This document shows, piece after piece, positions 7,803-15,575 of a stretch of DNA of 64,000 nt. The DNA comes from SIG565 sp045540055 (GTDB lineage Bacteria; Bacillota; Clostridia; Oscillospirales; Acutalibacteraceae), in NCBI GenBank assembly GCA_045540055.1, contig JAZQGO010000014.1, positions 1-64,000 on the forward strand, written 5' to 3'. Made by a program: the position numbers and the translations under genes. The notes beneath the pieces are model-generated. The model searched no databases, had not been told where the DNA came from, and saw nothing but the letters and a program-made list of their open reading frames with translations. Positions within the stretch are counted from its first letter, which is position 1. The number at the start of each line of letters is the position of its first letter.

Positions 7803-9236
7803 ATGCGATTAAAGCTATTTAAAAAATTAGCGATAACCATAGGAATTGTAATTTTAATAAGTCTTTCGGTAATTGTTATGATTCTGAGCGTTGTTATTTC
7901 TAATTATTTTTCTAATGAAAAATACGCTCAGTTAAGTCAAAACTGCGAATCGGTTGCTGAAGTGGCACTTACCGATATGAATTCATCAAATTTTCAGCGT
8001 AACATATTCAACATAATTGTTGTTCAGAATAAGGTTTCAAATGTTGACACATTTATATGTGATAACTCAGGCAAAATAATAGTATGCGGTTGTGATAAAT
8101 TTTCTGGTGACGATATTTGTCCGCACAATTTTGGCACAATACCTGATAATATTCTAAATTCTGCAGCACGAGAATATTTTAAAGTTGATAATTTTAATGA
8201 TTTATATAACGAGGCGCATTTTACGGTTGGTATTCCCATAAAGGCGGCCGACGGCACCCGCTTTGGCTATGTGTTTTCATCAACCTCGGCAAGATCACTC
8301 AGAAATTTAATAAGTGAAATTTTTGATATGTATATCATTTCAGCGATAGTACCTTTAATTATTATGTTTATTATTGTGTATACGATGACCTACCGTTTTA
8401 CAAAACCGCTAAAATTGATGTCGGTGGCGGCGCAGGCGATGTCAAGGGGAGATTTTTCTAAACGAATTCCCGTAATGAGCGATGACGAAATCGGTGAGTT
8501 GTCGATATCCTTTAATAATATGACCAACTCTTTATCTAAACTTGAAAGGATGCGTCGTAGCTTTGTTGCCAATGTTTCGCACGAATTACGTACACCGATG
8601 ACCTCGATAGCCGGCTTTATCGACGGCATTCTTGACGGTACGATTGAACAGGACAAGCAGGAATACTATTTAAAAATTATTTCTGCCGAGGTAAAACGTC
8701 TTTCTCGTGTGGTTGAGTCGATGCTGAGTCTGTCAAGACTTGAGTCGGGTGAGATAGCCCTTAAACCAATTATATTTGATATTTCCGACACCATTGTAAA
8801 TGTTGTGGTAAGCCGTGAAAAAGAAATTGAGGATAAGTGTCTTACGATTACGGGCCTTGATTCGCTTGAAAAAACCTTTGTTTATGCCGATTATGACCTA
8901 TTATATCAGGTGGTATATAATCTTGTTGACAATGCCGTTAAGTTCACTGATGAATCAGGTGAAATAAGCTTCACTGTTGAAACAAATTCCAAATCGACAC
9001 AGTTTAGTATTAAGAATACAGGCTCGGGCATTTCTAATGATAATTTAGGGAATGTTTTTGATAGATTTTATAAGGGCGACAAATCTCGTTCTGCAAATAA
9101 AAGCAGCGCAGGTTTAGGTCTATATATTGTAAAAACAATAATAAATATTCATTCGGGCTCAGTGTCGGTTGACAGTAGGGAAGGCGAATATACCGTATTT
9201 ACAGTCAGTCTACCTAACCGTAAAGTAAAACAATAG
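7803..9236 (+). CDS. membrane sensor histidine kinase (HAMP type)
   Basis: A 477-residue kinase. Transmembrane helices at about 9-33 and 174-197 flank an extracytoplasmic sensor region of about 140 residues with three Cys (CDNSG, VCGCD) and no recognised ligand fold. The HAMP linker (about 198-250) contains PLKLMSVAAQAMSRGDFSKR. The dimerisation domain carries the phospho-accepting His260 in FVANVSHELRTPM. The ATPase domain has the N box (YNLVDNAVKFT), G1 (IKNTGSGIS), F box (FDRFYKGDKSR) and G2 (SAGLGLYIV). It is the partner of the adjacent response regulator. Confidence 0.93.
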   Translation: MRLKLFKKLAITIGIVILISLSVIVMILSVVISNYFSNEKYAQLSQNCESVAEVALTDMNSSNFQRNIFNIIVVQNKVSNVDTFICDNSGKIIVCGCDKFSGDDICPHNFGTIPDNILNSAAREYFKVDNFNDLYNEAHFTVGIPIKAADGTRFGYVFSSTSARSLRNLISEIFDMYIISAIVPLIIMFIIVYTMTYRFTKPLKLMSVAAQAMSRGDFSKRIPVMSDDEIGELSISFNNMTNSLSKLERMRRSFVANVSHELRTPMTSIAGFIDGILDGTIEQDKQEYYLKIISAEVKRLSRVVESMLSLSRLESGEIALKPIIFDISDTIVNVVVSREKEIEDKCLTITGLDSLEKTFVYADYDLLYQVVYNLVDNAVKFTDESGEISFTVETNSKSTQFSIKNTGSGISNDNLGNVFDRFYKGDKSRSANKSSAGLGLYIVKTIINIHSGSVSVDSREGEYTVFTVSLPNRKVKQ

Positions 9237-9245
9237 GAGAAATTT

Positions 9246-10547
9246 ATGAACGAGAACAATAATTTTAATAACGAATTTGAGGAGATTGATGAGGAGTTTT
9301 CTCAAATTGTTGTTAACAACGATAATGGTGGATTTACTACCGACAGCGTTATTGAATTTAATGAAAATAATTCAACTGATAACAAATTAAACCGTAGGGG
9401 CATGAAAATTTTCATAGCCGCACTATGCCTTATTGTCGCTTTGAGTATTGCTATGGCGGGCGGTTATATTGCCGGACGGCAAACCACACGATCTAACAAC
9501 AGTGACGGCTCACTTATAGAACTGTTTTCTAAGTCTGATGCAACTGAAAAATATTCTGCTGAGGTAATCTATCAGCAGGTCAATAAATCGGTCGTCGGCA
9601 TTGTTATTTATAATGGAGAAGGTGTAAAAGGGTATGCGAGCGGTGTAATTTATTCTGAGGATGGTTATATCATTTCTAACGACCATATTTACGAGGATGT
9701 GCCAAACGCTAAATTTAAGATTTATACCTACGACGGCAAGGTCTATAATGGCACGTATCTTGCGGGCGACACAAGAAGCGACCTATCGGTAATTAAGGTT
9801 AATTCCTCGGGCTTCTTTCCCGCAACCTTCGGCGATTCTGCCGAGGTGACTTGCGGCGAGCAGGTGCTTGCAATCGGACGTCCGAGTGATGCTACGTCGG
9901 CTTCATCGATAACAAGCGGAATTGTATCGTATGTTAATCGCCGAGTGACCAATTCTACCAATTATTCCTCAAAGCTAATTCAGACCGACTCTGCCATCAA
10001 CCCCGGCAGCTCGGGCGGCGCTCTTGTTAATATGTACGGTCAGGTAATCGGTATCACTTCTTCAAAGCTGGTTGGCAACGACTATGAGGCGGTCGGCTAT
10101 GCTATACCAAGTGCAACGGTTAAAACAGTCGTTGAGTCGCTTATCAAAAATGGTAAGGTTATCGGTCGTTCACGGCTTGGCATCACCTATCAGGAGGTTG
10201 ATAGCGTTACAGCCGAGATAAACGGTAGTAAAAACTTTGGTTTAATGATTGCATCGGTCAGCGAGGATAGCGATTTATATGGTAAACTGCAAGAGGGTGA
10301 TATTATAACCCACGTCAATGGTAAGGCCATTATTTATGATGATATTATACTTGATATAATTGAAAATAATGTTCCCGGTACAGAGATTACACTAACCGTC
10401 GTAAACAGTTCACAAAAATCTGTAAATTTAAAATGCAAGCTGTTGTCGTTTGACGGCGAATCAAGCTATAAAACCTCGTCAAATGCTCTTACACCCGACG
10501 GAGATAACTCCTCGGGCGGTACATTTGATTTTCCGTACGGTAATTAA
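9246..10547 (+). CDS. membrane-anchored HtrA/DegP-type serine protease
   Basis: A 433-residue S1C protease. An acidic cytoplasmic tail (1-50) precedes a single membrane anchor (about 54-75). The trypsin-like domain (about 105-305) has a complete triad: His147 in ISNDHIYED, Asp179 in SDLSVIKV and Ser256 in INPGSSGGAL. A PDZ domain (about 310-400) has ILGKLQEGDIITHVNG-like folding elements (here DLYGKLQEGDIITHVNG). It degrades or refolds damaged proteins outside the membrane. Its place behind a two-component pair resembles CssRS-HtrA of Bacillus, which responds to secretion stress; that parallel is inference. Confidence 0.93.
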   Translation: MNENNNFNNEFEEIDEEFSQIVVNNDNGGFTTDSVIEFNENNSTDNKLNRRGMKIFIAALCLIVALSIAMAGGYIAGRQTTRSNNSDGSLIELFSKSDATEKYSAEVIYQQVNKSVVGIVIYNGEGVKGYASGVIYSEDGYIISNDHIYEDVPNAKFKIYTYDGKVYNGTYLAGDTRSDLSVIKVNSSGFFPATFGDSAEVTCGEQVLAIGRPSDATSASSITSGIVSYVNRRVTNSTNYSSKLIQTDSAINPGSSGGALVNMYGQVIGITSSKLVGNDYEAVGYAIPSATVKTVVESLIKNGKVIGRSRLGITYQEVDSVTAEINGSKNFGLMIASVSEDSDLYGKLQEGDIITHVNGKAIIYDDIILDIIENNVPGTEITLTVVNSSQKSVNLKCKLLSFDGESSYKTSSNALTPDGDNSSGGTFDFPYGN

Positions 10548-10578
10548 AAAAAACTCCCTTCGGGGAGTTTTTTTATTT
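10545..10578 (+). terminator. terminator of the two-component/HtrA operon
   Basis: A stem CTCCC/GGGAG with a TTCG tetraloop (10554-10567), extended by A and T tracts, runs into seven T. It lies directly after the HtrA stop. Confidence 0.9.
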
Positions 10579-10582
10579 TTAC

Positions 10583-10616
10583 TTCGACAAAATAAATACG
10601 TGTGAGCCTGTATAAT
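10583..10616 (+). promoter_or_regulatory. spoIIGA-sigE promoter with a Spo0A box
   Basis: A perfect 0A box TTCGACA (10583-10589) lies 21 bases before TATAAT (10611-10616), which is 20 bases before spoIIGA. There is no -35 at the normal distance. The Bacillus spoIIG promoter is likewise SigA-dependent with an overlong spacer and 0A boxes over the -35 region, so Spo0A~P activation is the natural reading. Confidence 0.75.
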
Positions 10617-10636
10617 ATTTTTGTGGGAGTGATTCG

Positions 10637-11470
10637 ATGATAATATATGCCGATATTTTAATTATTGTAAATACTATTGTTGATTACTTCATTTTATTAC
10701 TAAGTGCCACATTTAGTAAGTATACATATAAAAATTTAAGACTGGTTTTTGGCGCGATGCTTGGCGGTGTTTCTTCATTATATATTTTTTTACCCCAACA
10801 GCCGATTTTAATAGAGTTACTGTACAGATGCGTTATTGCGGTTTTGATTACGCTGATTGCTTTTGGTTATAAGAAATTGAAAATTTTTGCGCGAGGTGTT
10901 TTTTGTTTTATATTGGCATCTGTAATTTACGGTGGGGGTGTTATGGCTATCTGGCTTATTTTTAAGCCTAATAGTATTGTTATTAACAACTCCTATGTAT
11001 ATTATGATATTTCGGCAACCTATCTGCTTATATTTTCGGTAATTATTTATTTGATAATTACTGTTATAAAATCGCTTGTCAGAAGGGAAGCAGTTACCGC
11101 AAAAAGATGTGAGGTTACACTTAATTTTGAAAATAAACAAACAAATATAATCGGAATACTTGATACAGGTAATTCTGTGAGTGATTTTTTAGGAAATGCG
11201 CCGATTATTTTTGTAAGCAATAAAACCTTTGTACGACTGTTTAATAACAATTTTGAAATTGCTAAAAATACATATCAGCAAAGGTATCGGGTGATACCCT
11301 GTAAAACTGTTAACAGTGATGGTCTGCTTGAGGGATTAAGGTGTGACTCGGCAACTATTAAAACCGACGGCACAAAGTTTCATTTTGTTAACCCGATACT
11401 GCTTAAAAATGATGCAAAGTTTACCGATAATTATGATGCAATAATCAACCCTGAAATTTTACTTAGATAG
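10637..11470 (+). CDS. spoIIGA: sporulation sigma-E processing peptidase
   Basis: A 277-residue membrane aspartic protease that cleaves the pro-sequence from pro-sigma-E in the mother cell after asymmetric division. Five hydrophobic helices fill the first 150 residues (starting MIIYADILIIVNTIVDYFIL). The soluble protease half carries the LDTGNS motif with catalytic Asp176. Family membership is supported by the N-terminal signature and by sigE lying ten bases downstream. It is activated in Bacillus by SpoIIR from the forespore, which is not in this window. The start is ATG 10637 with GGGAGTG upstream. Confidence 0.95.
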   Translation: MIIYADILIIVNTIVDYFILLLSATFSKYTYKNLRLVFGAMLGGVSSLYIFLPQQPILIELLYRCVIAVLITLIAFGYKKLKIFARGVFCFILASVIYGGGVMAIWLIFKPNSIVINNSYVYYDISATYLLIFSVIIYLIITVIKSLVRREAVTAKRCEVTLNFENKQTNIIGILDTGNSVSDFLGNAPIIFVSNKTFVRLFNNNFEIAKNTYQQRYRVIPCKTVNSDGLLEGLRCDSATIKTDGTKFHFVNPILLKNDAKFTDNYDAIINPEILLR

Positions 11471-11480
11471 GAGTAGCGAT

Positions 11481-12185
11481 ATGTTTCTAAAAAAATTGAT
11501 AAATAAAATAATTTTATTCTTAAGCGGTAACAGAGTACATTACATAAACGGAAGTGAAACGCTACCTGCGCCGCTAACAAATGAAGAAGAAAGTTCAATT
11601 ATTGCCCAATTTTCTTCGCATCCAAAATATGCCAGAGAACAGTTGATTGTTCATAACCTGCGGCTCGTGGTCTACATTGCCCGCAAATTTGAAACAAATT
11701 CATCTAATCTTGAGGATTTAATATCAATTGGCACAATCGGTCTGATAAAGGCAGTTAATACATTTTGTCCCGAAAAAAACATCAAATTAGCAACCTATGC
11801 CTCCCGCTGTATTGAGAATGAAATATTGATGTATCTGAGAAAAAATTCATCACTTAAAAACGAAATATCAATTGATGAGCCGTTAAACGTTGATTGGGAC
11901 GGCAATGAATTGCTTCTCTCAGATGTTTTAGGCACCGACGGTGATGATATTTGTATTGGCATTGAATTAGAGGATGAGAAAAATTTATTAAACAAAATTA
12001 TTTCAAAATTATCCTGCCGTGAGCAGCAAATAATGCAGATGAGGTTTGGTCTTAACGGATATGAGGAGTACACCCAAAAGGACGTTGCAGACACGCTTGG
12101 AATTTCTCAGTCTTACATATCGCGGCTTGAAAAAAGGATAATACAAAAACTTAAAAAACAAATTGAAAATGCACAAACAATATAA
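11481..12185 (+). CDS. sigE: RNA polymerase sporulation sigma factor SigE
   Basis: The mother-cell sigma factor, 234 residues. A short N-terminal pro-sequence (about 1-27, MFLKKLINKIILFLSG) tethers it to the septal membrane until SpoIIGA cleaves it. Region 2 (about 50-120) has LRLVVYIARKFETNSSNLED and IGLIKAVNTF. Region 4 (about 175-230) has CREQQIMQMRFGL and the HTH QKDVADTLGISQSYISRLEKRI. No sigG follows, unlike Bacillus; a terminator closes the operon and the next gene is convergent. Confidence 0.95.
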   Translation: MFLKKLINKIILFLSGNRVHYINGSETLPAPLTNEEESSIIAQFSSHPKYAREQLIVHNLRLVVYIARKFETNSSNLEDLISIGTIGLIKAVNTFCPEKNIKLATYASRCIENEILMYLRKNSSLKNEISIDEPLNVDWDGNELLLSDVLGTDGDDICIGIELEDEKNLLNKIISKLSCREQQIMQMRFGLNGYEEYTQKDVADTLGISQSYISRLEKRIIQKLKKQIENAQTI

Positions 12186-12219
12186 AAAATCGGTATTCTT
12201 TTTGAATACCGATTTTTTT
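12184..12219. terminator. bidirectional terminator between sigE and mgtE
   Basis: A 15-bp stem (12184-12198 with 12204-12218, core ATCGGTATTC) has a T5 loop and A/T flanks. It overlaps the last bases of sigE and abuts the mgtE stop. Confidence 0.9.
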
Positions 12220-13598
12220 TAAATCTTTAAAACGAGTGCCGCAACGGCGAAGTATATTAAAAGCGAAAAGGTATCAAGGATGGTTGTTACAAGCGGACTT
12301 GCCATAACGGCTGGGTCGAAGCCCAAACGCTTTGCAATGATTGGTAGGGTACAACCGATAAATTTTGCAACAACTACAACCAAGAATAAGGTTATACATA
12401 CAACCGCCATTTCATATATAGCAACCGTTACATCAAAGTTATTAAGCAGTAAGTAATCAATAAGATATAATTTACCGAAATTTATAACGCTGAGCGCCAA
12501 GCCGCAAATTGCCGAAACTCGAAGTTCTTTCCAAATAACGCGCCAGATATCACTGAATTCAACGTCACCGAGCGAGAGCGCACGAATAACTGTTACCGAA
12601 GCCTGACTACCCGAGTTGCCGCCCGTACCCATAAGCATTGGAATAAAAATGATGAGTGCGGCATAGGTGGTTAATTGCAATTCGAATTTGGAAATTATGG
12701 CACCTGTAAAGGTTGCCGAAATCATAAGGAATAAGAGCCAAGGGATACGTGCTTTAAAGGTTTCAAACACACCTGTTTTAAGGTATGGTTTTTCACTTGG
12801 CAGTATAGCCGCCATTTTTTCTATATCCTCCGACGCTTCCTCCTGAATAACGTCGATAGCATCGTCAACCGTAACGATACCCACAAGCCGCTTTTCGTTA
12901 TCAACAACCGGCATTGCAATGTGGTTGTATTTATCAAAGAGAAGGGCAACCGATTCTTTATCCTCATCGGTCGAAACCGACATAACATTGGTGTCCATAA
13001 TATCACGAATGATATCGGTTGGTTTTGCGAGAATAAGTGTACGAAGTGTTACACTACCCACTAACACGCGGTCACGCTGGGTAACGTAGCAGGTGTTTAC
13101 CGTTTCCTTATCCAAGGCGGTTTTGTGTATATGCTCTAATGCGGCTTCAACAGTAACGTTTGATTTAAGATTTACAAACTCGGTAGTCATAACACTACCG
13201 ACACTGTCCTCAGGATACTTAAGCAGTTCGTTAATATCCTTACGCATTTCAGGATTTGCTTGCTTTAAAATTCTGTTGACAACGTTTGCCGGCATTTCCT
13301 CAATAATATCTACCGCGTCGTCAACATACAATTCGTTAATGACATCTCTAAGCTCGCGGTCAGAGAAGCCCTTAACGAGTAGCTCTTGTAGGTCAGATTC
13401 CATTTCAACAAAGGTTTCTGCCGCAAGCTCTTTTGGTAGTAGCCTGAATAATTTCGGTAAAATATCTTCAGGCATATCTTCAAATAATGAAGCAATATCA
13501 ACGCTATTCATCGTTACAAGCACGTCTTTAATAGTGCTGAATTTTCTGCTCTTAGCAAGGCTGAGTAGGGTATCACTGATTGTGATATTATTTTCCAT
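12219..13598 (-). CDS. mgtE: magnesium transporter MgtE
   Basis: A 459-residue magnesium channel. An N-terminal helical MgtE_N domain (about 25-125) is followed by two CBS domains (about 130-255; VGSVMTTEFVNLKSNVTVE and DIMDTNVMSVSTDEDKESV), which sense cytoplasmic magnesium and gate the pore. Five transmembrane helices (about 285-459) include the pore signature GTGGNSGSQASVTVIRALSLGD. The start is ATG 13598 with AGGGAGG seven bases upstream; a GTG at 13646 would add 16 residues with no ribosome site. A 27-codon leader ORF with its own ribosome site precedes it by 59 bases. Confidence 0.95.
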   Translation of the reverse strand: MENNITISDTLLSLAKSRKFSTIKDVLVTMNSVDIASLFEDMPEDILPKLFRLLPKELAAETFVEMESDLQELLVKGFSDRELRDVINELYVDDAVDIIEEMPANVVNRILKQANPEMRKDINELLKYPEDSVGSVMTTEFVNLKSNVTVEAALEHIHKTALDKETVNTCYVTQRDRVLVGSVTLRTLILAKPTDIIRDIMDTNVMSVSTDEDKESVALLFDKYNHIAMPVVDNEKRLVGIVTVDDAIDVIQEEASEDIEKMAAILPSEKPYLKTGVFETFKARIPWLLFLMISATFTGAIISKFELQLTTYAALIIFIPMLMGTGGNSGSQASVTVIRALSLGDVEFSDIWRVIWKELRVSAICGLALSVINFGKLYLIDYLLLNNFDVTVAIYEMAVVCITLFLVVVVAKFIGCTLPIIAKRLGFDPAVMASPLVTTILDTFSLLIYFAVAALVLKI

Positions 13599-13657
13599 TA
13601 GTCTTTCCTCCCTTAAATTATTTGCAGTGAACGGAAGTAAAGACACATCTTATGGCG

Positions 13658-13741
13658 TTAAAAATTAAACAGACGCATGTTTTCGGTCTGCAATTTTAAA
13701 ATTCGCCCCAAAGGTGTGCTATTACCACTGTCTGCGTCCAT
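13658..13741 (-). CDS. MgtL-like leader peptide upstream of mgtE
   Basis: A 27-codon ORF beginning MDADSGNSTPLGRILKL and ending with NMRLFNF. AGAGGTG sits seven bases before the ATG, better than many real genes. It lies in the mgtE leader between the promoter and the mgtE start. The N-terminus resembles the enterobacterial MgtL leader ([17 protein letters not shown]): acidic residues at positions 2 and 4, then TPL, one or more Arg and LKL. In enterobacteria such an acidic/proline-rich start destabilises translating ribosomes at low magnesium and so controls magnesium transporter expression. A similar role here is inference from sequence and position. Confidence 0.7.
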   Translation of the reverse strand: MDADSGNSTPLGRILKLQTENMRLFNF

Positions 13742-13786
13742 TTAATTTCACCTCTAATTTTATAAATTTGGCATAAGCCTGTTACT

Positions 13787-13815
13787 ATCTTAACATTGTA
13801 GCGTTTTTTAGTCAA
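13787..13815 (-). promoter_or_regulatory. SigA-type promoter of the mgtE leader and mgtE
   Basis: Read on the minus strand: TTGACT (13815-13810), a 17-base spacer and TAAGAT (13792-13787). It is about 45 bases before the leader ORF and places that ORF inside the transcript. Confidence 0.75.
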
Positions 13816-13833
13816 CATTTTTCAAAAAAAGCC

Positions 13834-13862
13834 TTGACTTTTTATATGTAAAGTGATAATAT
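13834..13862 (+). promoter_or_regulatory. SigA-type promoter of the T-box 1 operon
   Basis: TTGACT (13834-13839), a 17-base spacer and TAATAT (13857-13862). It diverges from the mgtE promoter with only 18 bases between the two -35 boxes. Confidence 0.75.
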
Positions 13863-13868
13863 TTTCAT

Positions 13869-14143
13869 ATATTTTAAATACTGTGATGGAATTATGCTTC
13901 TTATAATTTGCTTTCAGAGAGTTATCGTTTGGTGCGAGGTAACACAGTTATAAATCGGCAGTCTCATTCCGGAGTAGAGCATTGAAGAACCTTTGGTTTT
14001 GTAGATTGCTACGGATGCCCCGTTATCATGGCTTTGGGCTTGCTTGAGTCCTAATGAGTGACCGCTTGCGCGGTAATCAGGGTGGTACCACGGATAAATT
14101 ATTCGTCCCTGAGATTGCTTTTATGCAGTCTCGGGGATTTTTT
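13869..14143 (+). promoter_or_regulatory. T-box riboswitch 1 (LeuA-like operon)
   Basis: A tRNA-sensing leader. Stem I shows AGAGAG followed by a GGTG-containing hairpin (13915-13943). The antiterminator has the T-box sequence AGGGTGGTACCACGG (14079-14093). The terminator pairs TCCCTGAGA with TCTCGGGGA (14106-14137) and runs into T6. The specifier region at 13981 reads ATTGAAGAACC: either ATT (Ile, 13981-13983) or TTG (Leu, 13982-13984). The usual AGTAGG after the codon is degenerate here, so the amino acid is not settled. An uncharged tRNA would favour read-through into the LeuA-like gene. Confidence 0.92.
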
Positions 14144-14180
14144 ATTACCCGAGCAAAAATTATTTTGAGAGAGGTATATA

Positions 14181-15575
14181 ATGATGAAAATAAGAATTGC
14201 AGACCGAACCTTGTGCCGTGATGCCGGCGCTTTTACGTTTAAGGAGAAAATTGAAATTTCAAGACAATTAGATAAATTAAACGTTGATATAATTGAGCTT
14301 CCCGAAATTGTAAACGTTAAGGCCGACACACTTCTTATAAAGACAATATCTTCCTTTGTTAAGGATGGTGTTTTGTCTGTTGCTGCGCCTCTTACTGTGG
14401 AGGGTGTTAATAACACCGCCGATGCACTCAATTCTACAAAGCACCCGCGCCTTCGTATTGAAGTGCCCACTTCAACCGTTGGTATGGAGTACATCTGTCA
14501 TAAGAAAGCCCCCGCAATGATTGAGCTTGTTAAAAAGCTAATTGTTGCCGCCAAAAATAGAGTAGATGACGTTGAGCTTTGCTTATTTGATGCTACACGC
14601 GCCGAAAATGAGGTTTTAAAAGAAATGATTTCGGTAGCAATTGAGAACGGTGTTAGCGCAATTACCTTGTGCGATAATGCCGCCGAAATGTTGCCCGATG
14701 AGTTTAGTGAGTTTGTCGGCAAAATTACAAAAGAAATTGATACTGATAAGGTATCGGTTGCAGTAATGTGCGACAATAAAAACGGTCTTGCCGTTGCAAA
14801 TGCCGTTTTGTCGGTTAAAAATGGTGCTAACGTTATTAAAACCGATATTGACGGCAATATTTCCTCACTTATGACTGTTGGCTCAATTATTAAAAATGCG
14901 GCTCAAAATTACGGCTTTACTTCACAGCTTAAATTAACCGAGCTTAATCGCATTTATAACCAGATAAATTGGATAATCGGTAATTCTAAAAATCAAAAGA
15001 ATATTGTTTCATCACAAGATTTCGATAATAATGAATTTGCTCTTAATAACAACGATACAGCAGAAGCCGTTGTTTCTGCTGTATATAAACTTGGTTACGA
15101 TTTAAGCGAAGAGGACAACGCAAAGGTTTATGAGGAGTTTTTGCGTGTCAGCGAAAAGAAAAGCGTTACCGTGAGAGAGCTTGATGCTATTGTTGCAAGT
15201 GTAGCATTACAGGTGCCGACCACCTATAAACTCGTAAGTTATTTGATAAACAACGGTAATATTATATCGGCAACTGCACAAATCACGCTCGAAAAAGACG
15301 GCAAAGCATTGCAGGGCGTCAGCATTGGCGACGGACCTATTGATGCAGCCTTCTTAGCGATTGAACAGATAATCGGTCACCGTTACGAATTGGATGATTT
15401 TCAAATTCAGTCGGTAACCGAGGGTACTGAGGCTATGGGCTCGGCTGTAGTAAAGCTTCGCTCGGGTGGCAAGCTTTACTCGGGTAACGGTATTTCAACC
15501 GATATTATCGGTGCTGCCATTAGGGCATATCTTGCTGCCGTAAACAAGATTGTTTACGAGGAGGTTAATATATGA
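14181..15575 (+). CDS. LeuA-like protein (isopropylmalate/citramalate synthase family) with an altered metal site
   Basis: A 464-residue protein of the DRE-TIM/LeuA family. The TIM barrel (about 1-250) keeps the Arg-Asp pair of the first motif (RD at 13-14, in DRTLCRDAG). The HxH metal motif, usually HxHND.GLAVAN, is replaced by M196-C197-D198 before NKNGLAVAN. The C-terminal LeuA regulatory domain (about 355-460) is well kept: SIGDGPIDAAFLAIEQI and a final STDIIGAAIRAYLAAVNK. In IPM synthase this domain binds leucine. The enzyme may use another metal geometry or acceptor, or be non-catalytic. It overlaps the next gene by four bases and lies behind T-box 1. Confidence 0.75.
   Translation: MMKIRIADRTLCRDAGAFTFKEKIEISRQLDKLNVDIIELPEIVNVKADTLLIKTISSFVKDGVLSVAAPLTVEGVNNTADALNSTKHPRLRIEVPTSTVGMEYICHKKAPAMIELVKKLIVAAKNRVDDVELCLFDATRAENEVLKEMISVAIENGVSAITLCDNAAEMLPDEFSEFVGKITKEIDTDKVSVAVMCDNKNGLAVANAVLSVKNGANVIKTDIDGNISSLMTVGSIIKNAAQNYGFTSQLKLTELNRIYNQINWIIGNSKNQKNIVSSQDFDNNEFALNNNDTAEAVVSAVYKLGYDLSEEDNAKVYEEFLRVSEKKSVTVRELDAIVASVALQVPTTYKLVSYLINNGNIISATAQITLEKDGKALQGVSIGDGPIDAAFLAIEQIIGHRYELDDFQIQSVTEGTEAMGSAVVKLRSGGKLYSGNGISTDIIGAAIRAYLAAVNKIVYEEVNI

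Noticed and set aside
13093..13668. 191-residue Ser/Leu-rich open frame opposite mgtE
   Set aside because: The low-complexity composition is that of an antisense shadow; mgtE on the other strand is certain.
13599..13800. M-box (magnesium) riboswitch before mgtE
   Set aside because: The leader does not show the M-box conserved blocks in order; the same bases are better explained by the 27-codon ORF with its ribosome site.
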